Below, piece by piece: positions 26,477 through 34,353 of a DNA stretch of 64,000 bases. The stretch lies in contig JBMYTN010000008.1 of NCBI GenBank assembly GCA_049604415.1, positions 1 through 64,000 on the forward strand, in the 5' to 3' direction. The notes below the pieces were generated by a model. That model did no database searches, was not told where the DNA came from, and saw only the letters and a list, made by a program, of their open reading frames with translations. The stretch is from JBMYTN01 sp049604415 (GTDB lineage Bacteria > Pseudomonadota > Alphaproteobacteria > Rhodospirillales > Rhodospirillaceae). How positions within the stretch are numbered: position 1 is the first letter of the stretch; each line of letters opens with the position of its first letter. A program made the position numbers and the translations under genes.

Positions 26477-27580
26477 CTAAACGTTGAAGCGGAAATGCAG
26501 GACATCGCCGTCCTGGACAAGGTATTCCTTGCCCTCAGCGCGCATTTTGCCCGCCTCTTTGGCTCCGCTTTCGCCATTGCACTCGACAAATTCCGGATAG
26601 GCGATGGTCTCGGCCCGGATAAACCCACGCTCAAAATCCGTGTGGATCACCCCAGCGGCTTCCGGGGCCTTGGCCCCGCGTCGCACGGTCCAGGCTCGGG
26701 CCTCCTTGGGACCGACCGTAAAGAAGGTCAGCAAATCCAACAGGCTGTAGCCCGCCCGGATCACCCGGGCCAGACCGGTTTCCTCCAGTCCCAAGGACTC
26801 CAAAAACTCCGCCTTTTCCTCAGCGGTTTCCAGCTGGGCGACCTCGGCCTCGATGGCCGCTGAGATCACCACATGGGCTGCGCCCTCTTCCGCCGCCTTG
26901 GCCGCCACCTTCTCCGACAAAGCATTGCCGGTCGCAGCACTGTCCTCTTCCACATTGCAGGCATAAAGCACCGGCTTGGAGGTCAATAGCTGCAGTTGCA
27001 GGAACAATTTGCGCTGCTCCGCATCGTCAGGAGCCGCCACGCGGGCCGGTTTGCCGTCGCGCAAAGCCTCCAGTACCGGCTCGATCACCGCGATCAGGTC
27101 CTTGGACTCCTTATCGCCGCCCTTGGCCTTTTTGCCCAGATTGACCACCCGCTTTTCCAGGCTTTCCAGATCCGCCAGCATCAATTCGGTTTCAATGGTC
27201 TCCATATCCCGGATCGGGTCCACATCCCCATCCACATGGGTGATGTCGCCATCTTCAAAACAGCGCAGCACATGAACGATGGCATCGGTTTCCCGGATAT
27301 TGGCCAGGAACTGGTTGCCCAGCCCTTCACCTTTACTGGCACCACGGACCAACCCGGCAATATCAACAAATTCTAAATTCGTTGGAATAATAGATTGCGA
27401 TTTGGCGATCTCGGCCAGGGTGTCCAAGCGCGTATCAGGCACCGCGACCCGGCCCACATTGGGCTCGATGGTACAAAACGGGAAATTCGCCGCCTGGGCC
27501 TGCGCCGTGGAGGTCAGCGCATTGAACAGGGTGGATTTGCCCACATTGGGCAGACCAACAATGCCGCAATTAAAGCCCAT
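26477..27580 (-). CDS. ychF: Redox-regulated ATPase/GTPase YchF (Obg family)
   Basis: 367 residues, normal for YchF. G1 is GLPNVGKSTLFNAL, followed by FPFCTIEPNVG (the hallmark after switch I) and DIAGLVRGASKGEGLGNQFL for G3. A helical insert spans about 130-200, and a C-terminal TGS domain ends VQDGDVLHFRFNV. It binds ribosomes and prefers ATP in several species. Third gene of the rplY-pth-ychF series, 21 bp after pth. Confidence 0.97.
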   Translation of the reverse strand: MGFNCGIVGLPNVGKSTLFNALTSTAQAQAANFPFCTIEPNVGRVAVPDTRLDTLAEIAKSQSIIPTNLEFVDIAGLVRGASKGEGLGNQFLANIRETDAIVHVLRCFEDGDITHVDGDVDPIRDMETIETELMLADLESLEKRVVNLGKKAKGGDKESKDLIAVIEPVLEALRDGKPARVAAPDDAEQRKLFLQLQLLTSKPVLYACNVEEDSAATGNALSEKVAAKAAEEGAAHVVISAAIEAEVAQLETAEEKAEFLESLGLEETGLARVIRAGYSLLDLLTFFTVGPKEARAWTVRRGAKAPEAAGVIHTDFERGFIRAETIAYPEFVECNGESGAKEAGKMRAEGKEYLVQDGDVLHFRFNV

Positions 27581-27601
27581 GCTGTCACTCTTTCCTGTCG
27601 T

Positions 27602-28378
27602 TTAAGAATTGTCTTTGCCGCGCAAGGCCTTGGACAAAGCCGCTGCCAAGGCAGAGGGGACAGACCCGGCACCCCGCCCCGTCTCCGGGCGCGGCGCCAA
27701 GGACGGCAGCACCACCGTCTCTGGCTTGGTCTTCTCCGCACCCTTGGCCGGTTTTTCCGGTTTGACCGGTTTGGCCGCCTTCCCGGGTGCCTTAGGTTCG
27801 GCCCCCGGCATAGCCGCAGCATAAGCGTTCAAAAACCGCCCCGCATCCGGGCCGGACTCCGCAACCAACAACCCGGCCTCGGCGGCCAGCACATCCATCA
27901 TGGCCTCTAGCCAGTCCCGATCCGCCTTGGCGAAATCGGACAGCACCCAGCCATGGACCCGCTCCCGGCTGCCGGGATGGCCAATGCCCAAGCGGATCCG
28001 CCAATAGTCCTTGCCCAAATGGGCATCGATGCTGCGCAGGCCATTATGGCCCGCCGCACCCCCACCGCGCTTGATCTTGATCTTGCCCGGGGCGATGTCG
28101 AGCTCGTCATGGAGCACCAACACATCATCGATGGGGATTTTGTGGAACCGGGCCGCCTCGGCGACCGCGCGCCCGCTCTCATTCATATAGGTCTGAGGCA
28201 TCATCAACAGGACGCGTTGCCCCTGGATGGTGCCGTCGCTGACCAATGCGCTGAATTTGGCGCGAAAGGCGGGGAAGCCATGGCGTCGTGCCATGGCCTC
28301 CACGGCCATGAAGCCGATATTGTGGCGGTTTCCGGCGTATTTCGCCCCCGGGTTTCCCAAGCCCGCCACCAGCTTCAT
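27602..28378 (-). CDS. pth: Peptidyl-tRNA hydrolase with Lys/Pro-rich C-terminal extension
   Basis: The first about 195 residues are Pth: VAGLGNPGAKYAGNRHNIGF (catalytic His in NRHNIG), MPQTYMNESG, LHDELDIAPGKIKIKRGG and GHNGLRSIDAHLG. It releases tRNA from stalled peptidyl-tRNA. Total length of 258 is longer than usual because of a C-terminal tail (from about 197) rich in Lys, Pro and Ala, often seen in alphaproteobacterial Pth. It lies between rplY and ychF. Confidence 0.97.
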   Translation of the reverse strand: MKLVAGLGNPGAKYAGNRHNIGFMAVEAMARRHGFPAFRAKFSALVSDGTIQGQRVLLMMPQTYMNESGRAVAEAARFHKIPIDDVLVLHDELDIAPGKIKIKRGGGAAGHNGLRSIDAHLGKDYWRIRLGIGHPGSRERVHGWVLSDFAKADRDWLEAMMDVLAAEAGLLVAESGPDAGRFLNAYAAAMPGAEPKAPGKAAKPVKPEKPAKGAEKTKPETVVLPSLAPRPETGRGAGSVPSALAAALSKALRGKDNS

Positions 28379-28405
28379 GATGTGTTCTCCGAATGACGAG
28401 CGAGG

Positions 28406-29020
28406 TTAGCCCTCGCCGCCTTCGCCTTCTTCGCTCTCGGCTTCCGCCTTGGCAACGGTCGGGGCGGCAATGGTCGCCACCGTGAAGTCCCGGTCGGTGA
28501 TGGTCGGGGCCACACCCTCGGGCAGCTTGACTGCCGAGATGTGAATGGACTCCGACACTTCCCAGCCGGTCAGATCGACTTCCAGGGATTCCGGCAGCAA
28601 GTCGGCCCGGCCGGTGACTTCGACGGTGTGCCGGACAATGTTCAGCACGCCACCCTTCTTCAGGCCCGGGGACTTGGTGTTGTTGATGAAGTTGACCGGC
28701 AATTCCACGGTCAGGATCGAGGACGCCGTCACCCGCAAAAAGTCCACATGGACCGGGCGGTCGGTGACCGGGTGGAATTGGACCGCCTGAACGATGGTGC
28801 GCTCAGTGCCGCTTTCCAAGGCCAGGTCAAACATCCGGCTGCTAAAGCCGGTTTTGTGCATTTCCGTGAGCAGATCACGCGGATCCATGGCAACGAGGGA
28901 AGGAGCTTGCTTGCCACCATAGATCACGCCTGGAATCAGGCCCTCTCTACGAATGGCGCGCGCTGCCCCCTTACCTGCCGATTCGCGCCTCTGCACGGAC
29001 AAGGTTCCGATATCGGACAT
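28406..29020 (-). CDS. rplY: 50S ribosomal protein L25/general stress protein Ctc
   Basis: A 204-residue two-domain L25 (CTC type). The N-terminal 5S rRNA-binding domain opens with LSVQRRESAGKGAARAIRREGLIPGVIYGG; the C-terminal TL5 domain runs to about 185 and is followed by a short acidic tail EEGEGGEG. First gene of the rplY-pth-ychF cluster. Confidence 0.97.
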   Translation of the reverse strand: MSDIGTLSVQRRESAGKGAARAIRREGLIPGVIYGGKQAPSLVAMDPRDLLTEMHKTGFSSRMFDLALESGTERTIVQAVQFHPVTDRPVHVDFLRVTASSILTVELPVNFINNTKSPGLKKGGVLNIVRHTVEVTGRADLLPESLEVDLTGWEVSESIHISAVKLPEGVAPTITDRDFTVATIAAPTVAKAEAESEEGEGGEG

Positions 29021-29151
29021 TTCCGTGACTCCGAGTTTTCAACAATCCACTTTCGCCTGGCCTCCAGGGGTGCCATGACGAAACCGCCGCCAAGCGCTGG
29101 GCCGGGCGACGGAAGCGGGAGGTGTACACAAAGCCCGGTCCGGAATCAAGT

Positions 29152-29784
29152 CTAGCCTTCGGACTCGCGCGGCGGCAGAGGATCGGTGCCCTTGTAAAAC
29201 TGCGGCAGCTCTCTGGCCACAATCGGCCCTTCGTCGCGGAAGGCATAACAGCTGTTGACCAAGGCCCTGCGTTCATCGCGCCGGCTGTTCGGATCCTGAT
29301 CCACCGGCAGATCATCACTGCTGTCCCCTCCCTGCTCCTGCAAACGGCGCTTCTTGCGTTGGGAAAACAGGGCTTGGAAGGTGGTGGTCGCCATTGGTCC
29401 CAACAGCTCGGTCAAATGGGTGCAGCCCGTCACCCCGCCCAGACGGCGGCGAACCTCGGCCTTGAAACCCGGCCCGATCACTAGCCCGACCAGGGACGCA
29501 TAAGGCGCGGCGGCTTCCGGGCAGATGGAAAAGGGCGATTTGTCGGTACAGGCCTCCACGGCATGGATCTTAAAATCCAAATCCACCGTCAGGCGCAGCC
29601 ACATTTCATGCAGGGGATCCCCAGGATCGATCTGCCCACCCCGATCCTTATTGGGAAAGGGATAGGTCTTAATGTCGGTCATATGCCCTTCAATGTCGTA
29701 AAGACCATCCTGTCGGGCATAGCCGGTACAGGTCACGGTGCGGCAATGCAGTTCTTCACGGGGGGCCGGAGCGCTCAGCGGCAT
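29152..29784 (-). CDS. DUF2889 domain protein
   Basis: 210 residues. Typical DUF2889 features: an early RTVTCTGYARQDGLYDIEGHMTDIK, a central LRLTVDLDFKIHAVEACTD and GCTHLTELLGP, and a C-terminal stretch NSCYAFRDEGPIVAREL. The family is uncharacterised, soluble and common in Proteobacteria. The His and Cys residues (DIEGHMTD, GCTHLTEL) may bind a ligand; that is inference. It stands alone, with a repeat-filled gap upstream. Confidence 0.82.
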   Translation of the reverse strand: MPLSAPAPREELHCRTVTCTGYARQDGLYDIEGHMTDIKTYPFPNKDRGGQIDPGDPLHEMWLRLTVDLDFKIHAVEACTDKSPFSICPEAAAPYASLVGLVIGPGFKAEVRRRLGGVTGCTHLTELLGPMATTTFQALFSQRKKRRLQEQGGDSSDDLPVDQDPNSRRDERRALVNSCYAFRDEGPIVARELPQFYKGTDPLPPRESEG

Positions 29785-29912
29785 GGGGTCTGCCTTCGCG
29801 ATTCAACAAAGAGATCGCGCTGGCATAAAACAAAATCACCCCTGGCACCAGAGCGTTTCCCTCTGGCGTTGGTCTGGCTCGGCGCTTCGAAAATGCGACA
29901 AACCAAAAGGTT

Positions 29913-29952
29913 AGAGCCAATCCCGCCACAACAAAGTCGCGGGATTGGCTCT
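29913..29952. repeat. Palindromic element, 14-bp stem
   Basis: AGAGCCAATCCCGC pairs perfectly with GCGGGATTGGCTCT across a 12-nt loop. About 15 bp to its left is TTCGAAAATGCGA, which recurs inverted at about 42273-42285 beside another palindrome, so it may belong to a dispersed repeat family. Confidence 0.6.
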
Positions 29953-30058
29953 CCTGCACTGATATTTTCCACTACGAAGAATGGTATCGAAGCGCTTTAA
30001 GCCGCACCGTAGAGATTTTTTTGATCTCACGATTTTCTTCGAAAATCTCCGATGGGGT

Positions 30059-30096
30059 GGGCCATAAGGCCCGGGCCGCAGTCGCGGCCTGGGTCC
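30059..30096. repeat. Double-hairpin REP-like element
   Basis: GGGCCATAAGGCCC is followed at once by GGCCGCAGTCGCGGCC: two adjacent hairpins in the same arrangement as at 5235-5358. The first hairpin and a GATCTCACG motif to its left also recur at 41961-42030. Confidence 0.65.
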
Positions 30097-30145
30097 AGAC
30101 GCACAGATAGTCTCAAACCCTCGGCCTCTGTTCCGGTTTCAGTTC

Positions 30146-30592
30146 TTAGGCTGCACCGTAGCTTTCGCCAAAAATAAAGGCTTCGTGGTGCTTGACCTCG
30201 GATTCCAAGGTGTCTAGGGCCAGACCATAAAGATCCCGGATCGACACCATGCCGACCACGGTTTCCCCGTCGACCACCGGCAAGTGGCGATAGCCGCGCT
30301 CGCGCATCATGGTCAGGGCCAGCTTGGCGTCATCGCTGGGCTGCAGGCAATCCGGATCGGGGGTCATGATGTCCTTGACCTGGGTCTTGGCCGCATTCAG
30401 CCCCTTGGCCACCAAACGGACCGTGATGTCCCGCTCGGTCATAATCCCGATCAACTTGTCGTCTTCCACCACCATCATGGCGGCCACCTTCTTTTCGGCC
30501 ATCATCGCTGCGGCGTCTTTGACGATCGCATCCGGGGTCAAAGAAAAGATGGTTTGCTGGTCGACCACATCAGGGACGATTTGCGCGTTCAT
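30146..30592 (-). CDS. Tandem CBS-domain protein
   Basis: 148 residues from MNAQIVPDVV (GGAG about 11 nt upstream in GGAGGGGAGTAAACCGAAA); the frame opens earlier without support. Two CBS motifs follow: DAAAMMAEKKVAAMMVVEDDKLIGIMTERDI and KLALTMMRERGYRHLPVVDGETVVGMVSIRDL. Stand-alone CBS pairs bind adenosine nucleotides and regulate a partner protein. The partner is not indicated by the neighbours. Confidence 0.9.
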   Translation of the reverse strand: MNAQIVPDVVDQQTIFSLTPDAIVKDAAAMMAEKKVAAMMVVEDDKLIGIMTERDITVRLVAKGLNAAKTQVKDIMTPDPDCLQPSDDAKLALTMMRERGYRHLPVVDGETVVGMVSIRDLYGLALDTLESEVKHHEAFIFGESYGAA

Positions 30593-30853
30593 TTTCGGTT
30601 TACTCCCCTCCCTATACTTCTGGCTGACGATAGACTGCCAAAAAGGGACCGACAACCAAGTTGCAGTGGGAAAATGAACGCCGTTGAAGGTCGGGGTAAT
30701 TTCCTTTCAAGAATCGGCAAAACCAACAACCCAGGATTAATTGCTTTAGAAATCTCGAAACCAGACCAAGGGATGTCCCTTTGCCAAAAACAGGTATGCC
30801 GCTGGATCCTGGACCAAGCGCTCGGCCACTGAAGCTTGGTCTTGGCCGCCGAG

Positions 30854-32161
30854 TCAGGTCTTACCGGACTTATCCTCGGCCTCTTTTTTGCCTTCGGGCT
30901 TGATCCGGATCAGGGTCAGCCGGTTGCGCAGACGCTTGACCACCGTAAAAGTGAAATCATGGAAGCGGAAAACTTGGCCGGGATCGGGGATCACCCGGCT
31001 CTCCCGGATCACCAGACCGGCAATGGTCGCCGCATCCTCATCGGGCAAATCCCAGTCAAACTCCCGGTTCAGATCCCGGATGGTGACATCGCCATTGACC
31101 AGCAAGGACCCGTCCGGCTGGGTCCGCACCCCGGAAACCGTGATGTCATGCTCATCATCGATCTCGCCGACGATCTCCTCGAGAATGTCTTCTAAGGTGA
31201 CGATGCCCAGCAGGCTGCCATATTCATCGACCACGACGCTGAAATGCTCGCGCCGCTCCCGGAAGGCCTGCAGTTGGTCGAACAAGGTCGTTGTGTCGGG
31301 CACAAACCAGGGCTTGGCCATGATTTCGGCAATGTCCAGATCATCCAGACCCTTGCCTGCCTTCTCCAAATTGCGCGCCGCCCGGAACAGGGCCTTGGCG
31401 TGGAGAATGCCGACGATATTGTCCATCCGGTCCTTGTAAACCGGCACCCGGGTATAGGGTCCATCCAGCACGGCGACCACGATCTCAGAGGGCGGCAGAT
31501 CCAGATCCACCGAGACCATTTTGCTGCGGTGGATGGTGATGTCGTTCAGCTCGACTTCCTGCAGGTCCAGCACCGAGCGCAGCATATTGCGCTCATGGCG
31601 CACGGTTTCCTGATCGTCCTCCGCCGTGCCCTCATGCAGATCAATCGCCCCGCGCAACTCCGCCAGCGCCGCCGCCGCAGAGCGATCGCCGCTGCCGGAG
31701 CCGCGGAACACCCGCAGGATCAGCGAGATGATCGCCTCGAACACCACGGTGATGGGGCGAAAGGTAATGGTCAGCACATGCATGATCGGCGCGACCAGGC
31801 GCGCCACCGCCGTGGTGTGGGTGAGCGCGATGGTCTTGGGCAGGATCTCCGCAAACAGCAGCACCAGGACGGTCATGATGAAGGTGGCGTAGACCACGCC
31901 CGCCTCGCCAACCAGCTCGATAAAGAAGCTGGTGGCAATGGCCGAGGCCAGGATGTTGACCAGATTGTTGCCCAGCAGGATCGTGCCGATCAGCCGTTCG
32001 CGCTGGGCGATTAGGCGATTGACCAAACCGGCCCGGCGATCTCCCTTCTTCTCCAGGTCATGCATCATGGCTTTGGAGGCTGCGGTCAGCGCGGTCTCGG
32101 AGCCCGAGAACATGGCAGACAGCATGATGAGGAACAGGATTATCGAGAGTGTGAGGATCAT
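30854..32161 (-). CDS. CNNM/CorC-type membrane protein (DUF21-CBS-CorC_HlyC)
   Basis: 435 residues. DUF21 membrane domain (about 1-185, three to four helices, FSGSETALTAAS, ILLGNNLVNILASA and EILPKTIAL), CBS pair (about 205-330, VPVYKDRMDNIVGI and VVDEYGSLLGIVTLEDILEEIVGEI), and C-terminal CorC_HlyC domain (about 345-425). Family members are linked to Mg2+ or Co2+ homeostasis. It stands about 70 bp downstream of the aroB stop on the same strand and may be read through from aroKB. Confidence 0.93.
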   Translation of the reverse strand: MILTLSIILFLIMLSAMFSGSETALTAASKAMMHDLEKKGDRRAGLVNRLIAQRERLIGTILLGNNLVNILASAIATSFFIELVGEAGVVYATFIMTVLVLLFAEILPKTIALTHTTAVARLVAPIMHVLTITFRPITVVFEAIISLILRVFRGSGSGDRSAAAALAELRGAIDLHEGTAEDDQETVRHERNMLRSVLDLQEVELNDITIHRSKMVSVDLDLPPSEIVVAVLDGPYTRVPVYKDRMDNIVGILHAKALFRAARNLEKAGKGLDDLDIAEIMAKPWFVPDTTTLFDQLQAFRERREHFSVVVDEYGSLLGIVTLEDILEEIVGEIDDEHDITVSGVRTQPDGSLLVNGDVTIRDLNREFDWDLPDEDAATIAGLVIRESRVIPDPGQVFRFHDFTFTVVKRLRNRLTLIRIKPEGKKEAEDKSGKT

Positions 32162-32228
32162 GGTTGGTCGTCAGCGCGGTGAGGATAAGGGCGAGAGTGG
32201 AGGCGAGGGGACGGTGCAGGCCGCAGGT

Positions 32229-33413
32229 TTAGGCCGTCGCGGCGGTGGCATCGTCCTGATCGTCGGGAGAAAAGGCCAAAGCCGCCACCAAGGTGGCTTC
32301 CAGCAAATCCCGGGGGACATCCTTGGTCAGAAAGGCTTGGCCAATGCCTTTGAGCAAGACAAAGGTCACCTTGCCGTCCTCAACCTTTTTGTCCCCGGCC
32401 ATATGGCCAATCAGGCGGGCAGCAATGGTTTCCGGGCTGTCTTGCGCCAATGCGGGCAAGATGCCATGCAGCGCAACCGGCAGGCCGACCGCATGCAGAT
32501 GGGCGCGCAGGCGTTCCTGAACGTCCGGGCCGCACAGCCCCATGCGATGGGAAAGGTCGGCGGCCATCAACATGCCCAGCCCAACGGCCTCGCCATGGAG
32601 CAGGATATCGCCAAACCCGGCCTCGGCCTCCAGGGCGTGACCAAAAGTGTGACCCAGATTGAGCAAGGCGCGCACACCGGATTCGCGCTCATCCTGGGCG
32701 ACGATCCGGGCCTTGGAAAGGCAGCAATGGGCCACAGCCCGATCCCGGGCGGTGCCCTGTCCGGACAGGATTACCGGGCCCATCTCCTCTAAGAACCCGA
32801 AGAAGGTCGCATCGTCGATCATGCCGTATTTGACCACCTCGGCATAACCCGCACGCATTTCCCGGGGGTTGAGGGTGCCCAGCACATCCGCATCGGCCAA
32901 GACCAGAACCGGCTGGTGAAAGGCTCCAACCAGGTTTTTACCGCGTGGGGTGTTGATGCCGGTTTTGCCCCCTACGGAGCTGTCGACCTGGGCCAATAAT
33001 GTGGTCGGGATCTGCACAAAGCGCATGCCACGCATATAAACCGATGCCGCAAACCCGGCCAAATCACCGATCACCCCACCGCCCAAGGCGATCAAAACCG
33101 AGGAGCGCTCTAGGCGCAGCGCCAGCATCTCGTCGAGCACCCGCTCCAGTTGGTCAAAGCATTTGGTCGCCTCGCCATGGGGGATGGTCAGGGACGCACA
33201 GGACAGCCCGGCCGCTTCCAGAGACCGCGTCAGGCGCTCCAAATGCAGCGGCCCCACATTATCATCGGTCAGGATGAACACCCGCTTGGCCCCGGAACAC
33301 TCCAGCACCCGTTGCCCTGCCAGATCCAACAGGCCCGCCCCAACATCAATGGGGTAAGAACGATCCCCAAGCTCGACAATGAATTGGGTCACAGGGGGCG
33401 CTGAACTGGTCAT
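32229..33413 (-). CDS. aroB: 3-dehydroquinate synthase
   Basis: 394 residues. The shikimate-pathway enzyme is recognised by ALGGGVIGDLAGFAAS (NAD site), PTTLLAQVDSSVGGKTGIN, the YAEVVKYG metal-ligand region and LLNLGHTFGHALE. The last about 20 residues (DDQDDATAATA) are an acidic tail. Its ATG overlaps the aroK stop by four bases, the common aroKB order. Confidence 0.97.
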   Translation of the reverse strand: MTSSAPPVTQFIVELGDRSYPIDVGAGLLDLAGQRVLECSGAKRVFILTDDNVGPLHLERLTRSLEAAGLSCASLTIPHGEATKCFDQLERVLDEMLALRLERSSVLIALGGGVIGDLAGFAASVYMRGMRFVQIPTTLLAQVDSSVGGKTGINTPRGKNLVGAFHQPVLVLADADVLGTLNPREMRAGYAEVVKYGMIDDATFFGFLEEMGPVILSGQGTARDRAVAHCCLSKARIVAQDERESGVRALLNLGHTFGHALEAEAGFGDILLHGEAVGLGMLMAADLSHRMGLCGPDVQERLRAHLHAVGLPVALHGILPALAQDSPETIAARLIGHMAGDKKVEDGKVTFVLLKGIGQAFLTKDVPRDLLEATLVAALAFSPDDQDDATAATA

Positions 33414-34072
33414 GGGGTGGGCTCACTCGGTCCTTGGGAAGGGGGCTTTGCCGGATCTGCGGCCAAGGACGACTCGGTCTCGGACGCAGGATCGGGCGGC
33501 AACAGGGTTTGCTCCGCCAATAGGGAGAGCACACGGATCGCCGTGTCTTCCGCATTGGACAGGTTATCGGTTTCAACCACAAGGTCGGCGAGGGCGTAGA
33601 CCGGATCCCGCTCCTGCATCAGACGGCGCAAAACCGCCTCCGGGTCGCCGGTGTTCAGCAAAGGCCGATGGGTGCGCCCGGCGGTGCGGGACACCAAAGT
33701 GGCCAGATCCGCCTTCAGCCACACCGCCACACCCCGGTTTTGGATCGCCGCCCGGGTTTCGACTGCCATATAGGCCCCACCCCCGGCGGCCAGGATCTGC
33801 GGCGGCCCGTCAAGGAGCCGGGCAATCACCCGGCGTTCCCCGGCGCGAAACTCCGCTTCGCCAAAACGCTCAAAAATTTCTGCAATGGAGCAGCCTGCGG
33901 CCTCTTCAATGGCGCTGTCCGCATCGACAAAAGGCAAGCCGGTCATTAAGGCCAAGCGCTTGCCCACAGCGCTTTTTCCCGCACCCATCAGTCCGACAAG
34001 GACGATGCTCCGGGCAGGAACAAATGCACTGGGGGAAGAAAGCTGCGACACCGTCTGCCTTGCGATTGCCAT
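33410..34072 (-). CDS. aroK: Shikimate kinase
   Basis: 220 residues. Walker A is GLMGAGKSAVG; the shikimate site includes DADSAIEE and FRAGERRV; the GGGAYM loop and the lid Arg in RTHRPLL follow. The core ends near residue 190, with a Pro/Ser/Glu-rich tail beyond. It is translationally coupled to aroB (ATGA). The divergent 34073-34218 gap holds its promoter. Confidence 0.96.
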   Translation of the reverse strand: MAIARQTVSQLSSPSAFVPARSIVLVGLMGAGKSAVGKRLALMTGLPFVDADSAIEEAAGCSIAEIFERFGEAEFRAGERRVIARLLDGPPQILAAGGGAYMAVETRAAIQNRGVAVWLKADLATLVSRTAGRTHRPLLNTGDPEAVLRRLMQERDPVYALADLVVETDNLSNAEDTAIRVLSLLAEQTLLPPDPASETESSLAADPAKPPSQGPSEPTP

Positions 34073-34218
34073 GGTCGAGCCTTAATACAGGAAGTCCTAT
34101 TGCTGGTCGAGGCCTCCCAATTTGGGGGCCGAAGCGCCATCTTGCAGATCAGGTCTTTATTTTTTCCCGGTTTGACAGGCTTCAACCGGTTCCAATCACT
34201 ACGGGATTCCCGCGATCC

Positions 34219-34353
34219 ATGCGCTATCTGTTGCGACTGCTGCTATTGGCCCTGCTGTTGATCGGCGGCGGGGGATATCTCTTGCTCGGCGGCTGGGATA
34301 TGCCACCGCCAACCCAGACCGTTGAGAAAGTCATCCCCAATGACCGCTTCTAA
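34219..34353 (+). CDS. Small single-pass membrane protein, 44 residues
   Basis: MRYLLRLLLLALLLIGGGGYLLL forms one hydrophobic helix, followed by a short tail GGWDMPPPTQTVEKVIPNDRF. Its last codons overlap the ATG of the next gene (34340), which suggests translational coupling. The tail is Pro-rich and hydrophilic and would face the periplasm if the helix is an uncleaved N-in anchor. Function unknown; a partner role with the downstream exported protein is inference. It is short, so absence of a homology check limits confidence. Confidence 0.7.
   Translation: MRYLLRLLLLALLLIGGGGYLLLGGWDMPPPTQTVEKVIPNDRF

Larger units (their letters stand above)
29785..30145. other. 361-bp intergenic region with two hairpin elements
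   Basis: It separates the DUF2889 gene and the CBS gene, both on the minus strand. It contains a 14-bp perfect-stem hairpin (29913-29952) and a double-hairpin element (30059-30096), listed separately. Two short minus-strand frames here (67 and 65 codons) overlap each other and the upstream gene and are not convincing. Confidence 0.5.

Noticed and set aside
29756..29972. Two short minus-strand frames (67 and 65 codons) before the DUF2889 gene
   Set aside because: They overlap each other and the DUF2889 start, run through a perfect hairpin, and match no family.
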